A stretch of DNA of 64,000 bases from Poriferisodalis sp963663635 (GTDB lineage Bacteria; Actinomycetota; Acidimicrobiia; Acidimicrobiales; Poriferisodalaceae): contig CAXXMY010000012.1 in the NCBI GenBank assembly GCA_963663635.2, forward strand, positions 1 to 64,000. Reading direction: 5' to 3'. Below, piece after piece: positions 9,409 to 16,793 of the stretch (positions within the stretch are counted from its first letter, which is position 1; each line of letters begins with the position of its first letter). The position numbers and the translations under genes are program-made. The notes under the pieces are model-generated. The model ran no database searches. It saw only the letters and a program-made list of their open reading frames with translations, and was not told the DNA's origin.

Positions 9409-10659
9409 CTATCGGGCCATGTAGCTGTGTTTGCGGTTCTGTCGGCGTAGCCCGCTCAGTGTGTAGATGTTGCTCTTCAACTGGTTGCAGGGACCGCACA
9501 GCAGCACCCTGTTCGTGATGTGGTTGATGCCACCATCCGATCGGGGGGTGTTGTGGTCCAGTTGCAGATAGCGAACATCATCGAAGGTGCGGTCGCAGCC
9601 TTGACATGCGGGACCGTACTGAGCTAGCAGATGCTCAACCATGTCGGCACGGGACATGCGCGGACCGTCAGGTTCCGCGTAACGCTCGGTTACTTGCAGG
9701 AACGGTGCAGCAGTCTCGCCGTCATCGGTGCGTTCGGGCGGCTCAGCGGTGTAGGTGATATCCCCGAACGTGAACAGGCGGTCTTCGTCTGTGCCGGGTG
9801 CTGTCAGCCCCTCTTTGCGCAGACGGTCAATGACTACCTCATGTGCTCTGTCCCATATATCAATACCGACCCATTGGCGGTTAAGACGTTCTGCAGCAAT
9901 CGGCGTAGTCGCGCAGCCTGCGAACGGGTCGAGCACGACATCGCAGGGGTTGCTGCTGGCTTCGATGATGCGTTCGTATAACGCTAAAGGTTTCTGTGTC
10001 GGGTAGCCGGTTCGTTCCTTCGCCATGTTGTTGATGGTTGGGATTTCCCAAACGTCTGTCGCTCCCTTCATCTGGCCCTTCATTCGGTTGGATGTTGCAG
10101 GCATTAGCGGTTTGTGAAATGTATAGTCTTCGCCGTGCACATAGAAGAGAATGTTGTCGTGTTTTTTCGAGTACAAACGCTTCGATGACCCGCCTAAGCC
10201 ATACGACCAGATGATCTCGTTGCGGAACTGGTGTCTGCCGAATATGGCGTCTAGTAGTTGTTTGAGGTAGTGCGACGCGGTGGGGTCGCAGTGCAGATAG
10301 ATCGAGCCGGTCGGCTTGATGACACGGTGCATTTCTACAATTCTGACGGCCATGTAGCACAGAAACGCGCCGAGGTCGTCACCCCAACTGGACCGCGTGG
10401 CAGCCACGACAGTCCACACAGCGGGCCAGTCGTCTTCTAGCTGGTCAATCCATTCGCCTTCGATGTCGTCGTCCCAACGCCAGCGGTCCTGGAACTTCGC
10501 ACCAGCAGCGAGGCTGTCCGGTGTGGCGTGGAAGTCTTTGCCTTTGTTGAACGGCGGGTCCGTCGCGATCAGATCGACGCTGTTGCTGTTCATCCCTCGC
10601 AGCACGGGCAGGTTGTCGTGATGGAACAGTGTCCGGTTCGCCCAGTTCGGGGAGGTCAT
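9409..10659 (-). CDS. Site-specific DNA methyltransferase with C-terminal HNH domain
   Basis: A 416-residue protein. Catalytic motif IV is TDPPFNKGK (about 33-41), and the AdoMet-binding motif I comes later as LDPFAGCATT (about 235-244). This is the order of beta-class amino-methyltransferases acting on adenine N6 or cytosine N4. The last 80 residues form an HNH-type zinc domain (CQGC, LQLDHNTPRSDGG, NRVLLCGPCNQLKS). Fusion of a methylase with an HNH nuclease-like module in a transposon cargo gene is unusual. It overlaps the 62-codon gene by 4 bp (ATGA), so the two are co-translated. It may protect or mark target DNA for the element, or be a solitary methylase. Confidence 0.85.
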   Translation of the reverse strand: MTSPNWANRTLFHHDNLPVLRGMNSNSVDLIATDPPFNKGKDFHATPDSLAAGAKFQDRWRWDDDIEGEWIDQLEDDWPAVWTVVAATRSSWGDDLGAFLCYMAVRIVEMHRVIKPTGSIYLHCDPTASHYLKQLLDAIFGRHQFRNEIIWSYGLGGSSKRLYSKKHDNILFYVHGEDYTFHKPLMPATSNRMKGQMKGATDVWEIPTINNMAKERTGYPTQKPLALYERIIEASSNPCDVVLDPFAGCATTPIAAERLNRQWVGIDIWDRAHEVVIDRLRKEGLTAPGTDEDRLFTFGDITYTAEPPERTDDGETAAPFLQVTERYAEPDGPRMSRADMVEHLLAQYGPACQGCDRTFDDVRYLQLDHNTPRSDGGINHITNRVLLCGPCNQLKSNIYTLSGLRRQNRKHSYMAR

Positions 10660-10844
10660 CGCTCGGTCTGGTAGCGCCAGTTCTTCTTCGCTGGGGTGCG
10701 CATCACCGCGGCGACCACGTTGTCGAAGCTGTCAGGGATCGGCTCAGCAAGGTCACGACCGGTGTCGTCGCGTGCCGGATCGGGCTTCTTGTCGCTCATC
10801 GCTGGTTCCCTCGTCTGCTCTACACGGCGGGTTGTCTTCGCCAT
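10656..10844 (-). CDS. Small passenger protein upstream of methyltransferase
   Basis: A 62-residue charged protein ending AAVMRTPAKKNWRYQTER. Its stop overlaps the start of the methyltransferase gene by 4 bp. No domain is recognised. The conserved-looking core is DSFDNVVAAVMRTP. The codon bias and tight coupling support a real gene. It could be an accessory of the methylase. Confidence 0.6.
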   Translation of the reverse strand: MAKTTRRVEQTREPAMSDKKPDPARDDTGRDLAEPIPDSFDNVVAAVMRTPAKKNWRYQTER

Positions 10845-10893
10845 GTAGTGGACAACAGTACGCGACCGGCAACGAGCGGGGGAGCCTGCCCGG

Positions 10894-11895
10894 TTACCAT
10901 GGCTCGGTGCGGTCCGGTTCGGCAGTGGTGCCTGCCGTGCCAGCGACCAGCGTGGCGTACGGGAGCCGCTTGCCGTTCATCGCCAGTGCGGTGAGCGTCA
11001 ACTGCGTGTCGGTGTGCTCAGGACGCAGGTTGTGCCGTCCGGTGAACTCGTTCACGTAACGGTGCAGATGCTTCACGCTCATCTGGTGGTACGTCCCGAC
11101 GTAGCCACGCTTGAACATCGACCACAGCGACTCGATGCCGTTCGTGTGGACCGGGCCGCGCACGAACTCGCGAGCCGAGTGAGCGACCGCGGCGTGTGCG
11201 TAGCCCAAGCTGGCGAGCGGTGTGTACGCCTTGTGCCCGTCGGTGAACACTGTTGCCCCCTGTTCGGTGGTGGTCTCCACGGCACACGTCAGGGTCAGTG
11301 CCGTGGTGTCCGCGACCGGACCGGCAATCACCCGATTCGTAGCCCGGTCCTTCACGCCGACCACTGCGGTCTTGTCCACCCCACCGCGGCCGGTCAACTG
11401 GGCACGCTTGTGGGCGTGCATGTTCTTGGCCTTCCCGCCGATGTAGGTCTCATCGACCTCTACCGGTCCGGCGAACAGGTTGAACGTCTGCTGATCGGTC
11501 CATGCTTCGCGGATGCGGTGCGACAGATGCCACGCCGTGCGGTACGTCACCCCCAGGTCACGATGCAGCTTCATCGACGAAGTGCCTTTGAGGTTCGTGA
11601 CCATCAGGTACATCGCCAGCAGCCACACACGGAACCCGAGATTCGATGCGTGCATGGGGGTGTTGGTGCGCACCGAGAAGTGCTTGCGGAACGTCCGGCA
11701 CCGGTACGGCTGCGGCTTGCGTGACTTCACGATCAGGATGTTCGCTGAGTCACAGCCACCATGCGGGCAACGCGGCCCGTCAGGCCAGCGTGCCTCGGCC
11801 AGGTACCGCTCCGCTGCGGTGTCGTCGGGGAACCGGTCGAAGAACGCTGCGAGCGTCATTCCCTTGCGGTGGTGCTTGCCGGGTGCTTTTGCCAT
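10894..11895 (-). CDS. IS1595-family transposase
   Basis: A 333-residue DDE transposase. The N-terminal zinc ribbon region contains CPHGGCDSANI and YRCRTFRKHFSVRTNTPM (about 43-76). The catalytic core has VEVDETYIGGK (first Asp), VFTDGHKAY (second Asp), and HTNGIESLWSMFKRG, in which the third position follows the HxN...E form of this family. It ends with YHQMSVKHLHRYVNEFTGRHN. The start is the ATG at 11895. It is apparently intact and lies within matching inverted repeats, so the element may still be active. Confidence 0.92.
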   Translation of the reverse strand: MAKAPGKHHRKGMTLAAFFDRFPDDTAAERYLAEARWPDGPRCPHGGCDSANILIVKSRKPQPYRCRTFRKHFSVRTNTPMHASNLGFRVWLLAMYLMVTNLKGTSSMKLHRDLGVTYRTAWHLSHRIREAWTDQQTFNLFAGPVEVDETYIGGKAKNMHAHKRAQLTGRGGVDKTAVVGVKDRATNRVIAGPVADTTALTLTCAVETTTEQGATVFTDGHKAYTPLASLGYAHAAVAHSAREFVRGPVHTNGIESLWSMFKRGYVGTYHQMSVKHLHRYVNEFTGRHNLRPEHTDTQLTLTALAMNGKRLPYATLVAGTAGTTAEPDRTEPW

Positions 11896-12001
11896 AACCC
11901 CAGTATCTCAGGGGGGTGTGACACCAATGGTCACGACTATCATCCGCTGCGCCGCTTATAAGCTGCGCCCCAGTCGAGACCCTTTGGACAGGAGAACCCC
12001 A

Positions 12002-12166
12002 ATGGCCCGTAAATCACCTTGGCATGCCGCAGGCAGCGCCGTGTACCACGAATGCACGAACTGCACCGAGGGCAACAACATCGAAACCGGGAACAAGATT
12101 TCCGGCACAGGCGGCGGCCGCCGCTGTAGCCGCTGTTCGAAACTCATCAGCCAGAACAACTGCTGA
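12002..12166 (+). CDS. Small four-cysteine passenger protein
   Basis: A 54-residue basic protein beginning MARKSPWHAAGSAVYHECTN, preceded by a good ribosome site (GGACAGGAGAA, 11988-11998). It has CTNC and CSRC pairs that would make a zinc knuckle. The 3' end overlaps the opposing gene (12147-12506). A decayed relative of this stretch is present in the relic inside mcrC (about 47010-47070), which supports it as a regular part of the element. Function unknown. Confidence 0.55.
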   Translation: MARKSPWHAAGSAVYHECTNCTEGNNIETGNKISGTGGGRRCSRCSKLISQNNC

Positions 12167-12506
12167 GAAGTCCGCTGACATCGGTGTTCGCCCACGCGCC
12201 CTCGGTGGCGAAAGACCGAAACTCGACCAGCCAGTCACCGCCTTCGACCAGAGCACAGTCGGCCACTTGCCATGTCCGCTGTAAGCAAGTGACCGGCCAC
12301 CCGAGCGCCAACGCGATCCCGACAACCTGATACCCGGTCCCGGCGTTACCGCGGAACCGAATGGTCGGGTACTTGAAGCAGTGCCCCTCGGTGCCTTGGC
12401 ACGACTCGAACGTTTCGATGCCGTTCTTTTGCAGGACGCGTACGAACGGCTCGATCAGCGGGTCGATGTAGTCATCGCTCGGCGGGCATCCAAATAGGTC
12501 CGTCAT
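12147..12506 (-). CDS. Passenger protein of unknown function
   Basis: A 119-residue protein with recognisable blocks VLQKNGIETFESCQGTEGHC, YPTIRFRGN and ALGWPVTCLQRTW. Proteins with this NGIETFESC/GEGH pattern occur in phage and mobile-element contexts and have no assigned role that I know of. A broken copy with the same NGIETFES block occurs at 46765-47000 inside mcrC. It lies next to the right inverted repeat and just downstream of an 18-C run. Confidence 0.6.
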   Translation of the reverse strand: MTDLFGCPPSDDYIDPLIEPFVRVLQKNGIETFESCQGTEGHCFKYPTIRFRGNAGTGYQVVGIALALGWPVTCLQRTWQVADCALVEGGDWLVEFRSFATEGAWANTDVSGLLSSCSG

Positions 12507-12519
12507 CTCACGCTTGGAA

Positions 12520-12537
12520 CCCCCCCCCCCCCCCCCC
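12520..12537. repeat. 18-base poly-C tract
   Basis: An uninterrupted run of 18 C residues sits between the start of the 119-codon passenger gene (12506) and the element's right inverted repeat (12540). Read on the minus strand it is poly-G immediately upstream of that gene. Such tracts can vary in length and alter promoter spacing; a run this long is also a frequent assembly or sequencing artefact. Confidence 0.85.
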
Positions 12538-12563
12538 GTTGGCTAACACCCGATATAAGCCCC

Positions 12564-13112
12564 AAATACATCCGTATGTTCGCCGCTCGGCAAGCGGTAG
12601 TGATAGGTCCTCGGCTCCCAAATTGCGTCGCGAGACTCAAGCAGCGCCCGAAGTTCCAATGACCTCGCCCGGGCGCACAACTCGGTATCATCGCTGACAG
12701 CAGTCCGAGCCCACACGATCCTCGTAAGGCCGCCGAGACGGTGCAGCAAAACACCGAGGCTCGGGACCCCGGCCGGAATTACCGGTTGACCGCCGGCGTC
12801 GCTCGACAGACGCTCCAGCCACGTTTCGATCTCCTCAATGAACTCGCCGTCTGATCCAGCGATCCACGGCCAACGCACGAGCAGACAGTTGGTCGAAGAC
12901 AGGTGCTGCAGTCGCTCCTGAAGGGCCGCCGTCATTCGCTCGTACAGTGCAGTTGAGGATGCAGCGAAGGCGCGGCTTCTGTCGTGCAGATCAACCAGCA
13001 TCAGGTCGAACGCTTGGTTGTCGTCGCCAACCGTTATTGGTGTCTCGGCGAGCGCCTCGTCCGACGGATCGTTGATGTCGGCGCGCAGGTAGCGGCCCGC
13101 TGTCGTTGCCAT
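12564..13112 (-). pseudogene. Large protein of GHKL operon, 5' part (split by IS1595)
   Basis: The first 183 codons of the interrupted large gene, from ATG 13112 to RLPSGEHTDVF at the insertion point. The 8-bp duplication at 12564-12571 is the original target, and the coding sequence resumes at 9301. The start lies 22 bp after the stop of the GHKL ATPase gene, so the two form an operon. Visible features are LMLVDLHDRSRAF (about 37-49), a helical segment with LLVRWPWIAG, and the pair ...YHYRLPSGEHTDVF/VRAADAF spanning the junction. No domain is named with confidence. Confidence 0.65.
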
Positions 13113-13134
13113 TGTCCGCTGCCGGACTCAGCCG

Positions 13135-14025
13135 CTACCGGGCGACCGCTTCGGAGAATGTCAACTCCAGTTGATGTGGATCGTCGTCCGACACAGTCAC
13201 TTCCAGTCCGAGCGATACCCAGACGAGGGTGCCCCCCACGGGCAACTGGGCGACGGTGGAAACATCCGGGGCCATATCACCGCTATGCCAGTCCAAGAAC
13301 GTGGCCGAATCTTCGCCGTCGCCGTTCGTCACGATGCAGATCCGACTCGCGCCCCCGACCTGACGATCGCCCCACGCGTACTCGCTGGCGATCTTTCGCA
13401 CGAGATTGAGGCCCACTCCACGACCGCTTGTGCGACGTGGCAAGCAACCCAGGATCGCATCGCTCAGAGCTTCCCCCGAGGTGCGTTGTCGGTCCGGATA
13501 TAGATCGTTGACACGACGCGGCAAGCCGGTGCCGTTGTCAAGCACTGAGAAATGAAGTCGATTGTGACTCTCCCGACCGCCACCAAGCGTCACATACACT
13601 TGTCCCAACGAACAGCCTTGCGGCTCACGCCTCAGGGCAGCATGGTCCGGCACATTGACCACTATTTGGTAGAAGACCTCAAGGCAGTCCGCGAGCGTTT
13701 TCTGCATCTCCCTCGCGGAGTGTCCACCGAGTCGACCGCTGAGCCAACGACCCGCGATGAGCGAGAGTTCACGATGCAAGCTCGTGGCAGGACGGTGATG
13801 AGGGTGTATCAGCGACAACAGGTAGCGCTGAAAGGCCGCACGAATGACCCACGAATCACGCTCGATGTCGTGGACACTCACGAGCGCCTCACGCAGCATT
13901 GCGGAGTCGTCCAGGTGGAACGAATGCGCCCATGCAACCTTCGTGTCGTCCCAGTCGTCGGGTGAGCCGTCAGACCATTGAACCTGGTCGCGGTTGGCAA
14001 GCGCAAAGAAGAACCCGCCGCGGGC
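13135..14025 (-). pseudogene. GHKL (HSP90-like) ATPase gene, 3' part
   Basis: This part holds the whole ATP-binding domain: an N-box helix (CLEVFYQIVVNV), the G1 box VLDNGTGLP, the G2 box GRGVGLNLV and the late GGTLVWVSL strand. The missing 5' part is at 15369-15636. Excising the IS630, the MITE and one TA copy gives a continuous reading frame: LNLQ-L-ARGGFFFALANR across the joint, 386 residues in all. Histidine-kinase transfer motifs are absent, so this is an ATPase or anti-sigma-like protein rather than a sensor kinase. Predicted to be cytosolic. It is followed at 22 bp by the large unrecognised gene. Confidence 0.72.
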
Positions 14026-14027
14026 TA

Positions 14028-15263
14028 GTGCTGTGTCCGCAAACGTTCGTCGGGTTGGTGTCCGCGTGGCGGGGTGTGGTTTGTGGTTTGGTCGGGGGTA
14101 TGAGTGAGCGTGTTCGGGTCCGTCGGTTGACCCATGAACAAGGCCAGGCGTTGCAGCGGATCGTGCGTCGCGGCGCCGGCAAGTCGCCGGGGTCTCATGT
14201 GCGTTGGCGGCGTGGGGTGGTGGTCCATGCGTCGGCGGGCGGGAACTCGGTGCCGGTGATAGCGCAGCTGGCGGCGACGTCGCCTGATCGGGTGCGAGAG
14301 ATGATCCACAGGTTCAACGAGTCGCCGATGGCGTTCGCCGACCCTCAGTGGGCGGGTGGCCGTGGTCGCCGGATCACGACTGACGATGATGCGTTCATCG
14401 TCGAGACGGCCCGCACCCGCCCGCGCAAGCTGGCTCAGCCGTTCACGCGGTGGAGCGTCCGCGAGCTCGCGGCGTATCTGGCCGACAACCCGACCCGGGT
14501 GGTCCAGGTCGGCCGGCAGCGGCTGCACGAGATCCTCACCGAGTCAGGCATCACGTTCGGGCGCACCAAGACCTGGGCCGAGTCCAACGACGCGGACCGC
14601 GACGCGAAGCTGGACCGCATCGAGCATGTGGCGGACAAGCACCCGGACCGGGTGTTCGCGTTCGACGAGTTCGGGCCGCTGGCCATTCGCCCGACCGGCG
14701 GGGCGTGCTGGGCGCCGCGCTCGCGTCCCCAGCGGCTGCGCGCGAACTACAACAAGCTTCACGGGGTGCGCCAGTTCCACGGCTGCTACAGCGTCGGCGG
14801 CGACGAGCTGTGGGGCGTCGTGCGGCGCCGCAAGTCCGCAGCCAACACCCTCGCAGCGCTCAAGACCATCCGCGCCCGCCGCCCTGACGGCGAGCCGGGT
14901 TCATGTGATCTTGGACAACCTGTCAGCCCACAACCGCACCGACATCGCCAGATGGGCCAAGCGCAACAACGTCGAGCTGTGCTTCACCCCCACCTACAGC
15001 TCATGGGCGAACCCCATCGAAGCGCACTTCGGGCCGCTGCGCGAGTTCGCGCCCGACAACTCCGACCACCCCAACCACACCGTGCTCACCCGCCGCCTGC
15101 ACGCCCACCTGCGCTGGCGCAACGCCAACAAACGCTCACCCGAACTGCTCGCAGCCCAACGACGCGAACGAGCCAGAACCCGAGCCGAAAAACAACACCG
15201 CTGGGGCAGACCCACCAAACAAGCCGCATGACCAAAGCGCGCAAACGTTTGCGGACACAGCAC
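14028..15263. mobile_element. IS630-family element, copy 1 (1236 bp)
   Basis: Ends are the inverted repeat GTGCTGTGTCCGCAAACG (14028-14045) and its complement (15246-15263), flanked by the TA dinucleotide duplication (14026-14027 and 15264-15265) typical of IS630. About 97% identical by eye to copy 2 (31028-32262). It interrupts the GHKL ATPase gene and directly abuts a 101-bp MITE on its right, with only one TA between them. Confidence 0.92.
14100..15231 (+). pseudogene. IS630 transposase, frameshifted (copy 1)
   Basis: Starts at ATG 14100 (MSERVRVRRLTHEQ). The first 266 codons, including the winged-helix region and VFAFDEFGPLAIRP (first catalytic Asp) read normally. Near 14897 one extra base (GAGCCGGGTTCATGTG versus GAGCCGGTCTATGTG in copy 2) shifts the frame. 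The second Asp (VILDNLSAHNRTDI) and Glu (SSWANPIEAHFG) follow in another frame to the TGA at 15231. A continuous upstream reading frame back to 13899 is run-on from the interrupted host gene and not part of the transposase. Inactive unless frameshifting occurs. Confidence 0.88.
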
Positions 15264-15265
15264 TA

Positions 15266-15366
15266 GGAGTCTGCTGAACAATGCCCGAATGGCTGCCTTC
15301 GCGATTACAAAACCGCTGGTCAGAGGCTTGCGGTAGTGGCCGAATCCGAATAAATCAGCACACTCC
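15266..15366. mobile_element. 101-bp MITE, TA-flanked, adjoining IS630
   Basis: Begins GGAGTCTGCTGAACAATG and ends ...CAGCACACTCC before a TA (15367-15368). The left end is identical over 22 bases to the MITE inside mcrB (44252-44273), and the block CCGCTGGTCAGAG is shared internally. It has no coding capacity. The left TA is also the right TA of the IS630 copy, so one element landed in the duplication made by the other. Confidence 0.8.
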
Positions 15367-15368
15367 TA

Positions 15369-15636
15369 GCTGCAGATTCAAACCGCGTGACTCGGGCAGA
15401 CGCACCGTCACCGGCACGTTTCGATAGCGACCTACGAGCAAATTGGCCAACGTCATGACCGAAGGAATGAAGAGTCGAAGAGCAGATGGGCTGCCAGTCC
15501 CAACCAGGGATTCTTCCGAGAGGTCGAGGTGGCAAGAGCGATCGTTGGTCTGTGCCCAGCGGAGCTCGAGCGCCACCTCTGTGAGCGGCAGCGGATCCCA
15601 CTTGCCCAGCAGCGCGGCCAACGTCGTGTGCGCCAC
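15369..15636 (-). pseudogene. GHKL ATPase gene, 5' part
   Basis: Starts at GTG 15636 (MAHTTLAALLGKWDPLPLTE) after a strong ribosome site on the minus strand (GGAGGGGG). It reads 89 codons to RLPESRGLNLQ, where the MITE and IS630 cut it. The remainder is at 13135-14025. The N-terminal part has no recognised domain and precedes the GHKL fold. Confidence 0.65.
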
Positions 15637-15772
15637 GTGCTCCCCCTCCAGCAGGCTCTAACGAGGACGGTACCTTAGGTGCGACGAACGAGACCGACAC
15701 GGGATCGTTCCCCCATCAGCACGGATCAGCCTCGCAGATGCTGCGGCACGTATGCGCCAACGCCCAGGTCGC

Positions 15773-15815
15773 CGTACCGAATTGCGCAGAGCGGCAGGCG
15801 CGCAAGTACGGTACG
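15773..15815. promoter_or_regulatory. Long inverted repeat upstream of sdhC
   Basis: CGTACCGAATTGCGC (15773-15787) and GCGCAAGTACGGTACG (15800-15815) form imperfect arms around a 12-base centre, about 150 bp before the sdhC start. The 300-bp stretch 15661-15961 has no convincing gene and is the likely promoter and leader of the sdh operon. The repeat may be an operator or leader hairpin. Confidence 0.4.
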
Positions 15816-15961
15816 AAGCCGCGTGGACCGTCGCCGGGTGAGTCCGCGCTGTCGGCCTCGTGCCGACACAACGACGTACCTCTGATCGCTGGTTGGCCTG
15901 TCCCCGCCAGCTGTGCCGCCGCCGCACACTGTCCCCCGAACTTCGCCCACAGGAGGAACAC

Positions 15962-16792
15962 ATGGCGCCGACTGCCACGCAGCCCGCCGGTTCGGTTCCG
16001 GTGTTCAAGACCAGACGTCCGCTGCCGTTCCCGCTGAACATCTACCAGTCATCTGTGGGTCGCAAATGGGTGATGGCGCTGACCGGCATCGGGCTGCTGG
16101 GTTTCATCGTCGTACACATGATCGGCAACCTGCACATCTACGAGGGCCCCTCGCAGATGTACGAGTACGCCGAGACGCTGCGCGAGCTCGGAGGCGGCCT
16201 GGTGCCCCGCACGCTGGTGCTGTGGGTCATGCGGGTCGGGCTCCTCGCCATGTTCTTGGTGCACCTGCACTCGGCGTACACGCTCAAGGAGCGCAGCCGC
16301 CTGGCCTCGGATCGGGCCGGCTTCGTCGGCGGCGCAAAGAAGTACGAGTCCAAGCGCGACTACATCGCAGCCAACTACGCCTCGCGCACCATGCGCTGGA
16401 CGGGCCCGATCATCGGCCTGTACCTGCTGTTCCACCTTGCCGACCTCACGTGGGGCTGGTGGCTGGGCGATGCCTATGTGCGGGGTAACCCGTACCACAA
16501 CGTGGTCGAATCGCTGTCCTCCATTCCCGTGGCGATCATCTACGTCGTGGCGAATGTGGCGCTGGCGATGCACATCTTCCACGGCACCTGGAGCATGTTT
16601 CAGAGCCTCGGCGTGAACAACCCCCGCTATAACGGCCTGCGCCGCAATCTTGCGACAGTGCTGGCCGGTGTGGTCCTGGTGGGCAATCTGTCCTTCCCGG
16701 TTCTCGTGCAGGCCGGCCTCGTCGACGAGGACAACGGAAAGTGCAGCAGCGTCGATCTCCAGTGTCTGGCGCAAGAGGCGGAGGCTCACTGA
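15962..16792 (+). CDS. sdhC: Succinate dehydrogenase cytochrome b subunit
   Basis: A 276-residue membrane anchor starting at ATG 15962 after AGGAGGA. It contains five hydrophobic helices, beginning WVMALTGIGLLGFIVVHMIG, with histidines in HMIGNLHIY and later helices able to bind b-type heme. It is the single-anchor type found in actinobacteria and Bacteroidota (cytochrome b558 family), which replaces separate SdhC and SdhD. It carries electrons between SdhB and the quinone pool. First gene of sdhC-sdhA-sdhB, with one base between its stop (16790-16792) and the sdhA start. Confidence 0.93.
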   Translation: MAPTATQPAGSVPVFKTRRPLPFPLNIYQSSVGRKWVMALTGIGLLGFIVVHMIGNLHIYEGPSQMYEYAETLRELGGGLVPRTLVLWVMRVGLLAMFLVHLHSAYTLKERSRLASDRAGFVGGAKKYESKRDYIAANYASRTMRWTGPIIGLYLLFHLADLTWGWWLGDAYVRGNPYHNVVESLSSIPVAIIYVVANVALAMHIFHGTWSMFQSLGVNNPRYNGLRRNLATVLAGVVLVGNLSFPVLVQAGLVDEDNGKCSSVDLQCLAQEAEAH

Positions 16793-16793
16793 G

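Larger units (their letters stand above)
9310..12563. mobile_element. IS1595-family element with passenger genes (3254 bp)
   Basis: Bounded by perfect 24-bp inverted repeats (left 9310-9333, beginning GGGGCTTATATCGGG; right 12540-12563) and by an 8-bp target duplication. Inside, on the minus strand, are an IS1595-type DDE transposase, a 62-codon gene and a DNA methyltransferase-HNH gene. At the right end are two small genes of unknown role. An 18-C run lies just inside the right end. Passenger-carrying IS1595 relatives are known. The perfect ends and duplication suggest a recent insertion. Part of the same element, decayed, is found inside mcrC at 46.8-48.4 kb. Confidence 0.88.

Noticed and set aside
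9310..12563. Restriction-modification island interpretation of the methyltransferase
   Set aside because: No separate restriction gene is present and the genes lie wholly inside the inverted repeats of an IS1595 element, so they are cargo.
13899..14099. Apparent 67-codon N-terminal extension of the IS630 transposase
   Set aside because: The ATG at 14100 matches the start in copy 2. The upstream part lies outside the inverted repeat and is antisense to the interrupted GHKL gene.
14100..15231. Programmed frameshifting in the IS630 transposase
   Set aside because: The two copies shift at different positions and neither site has a conserved slippery sequence, so independent lesions or errors are more likely.
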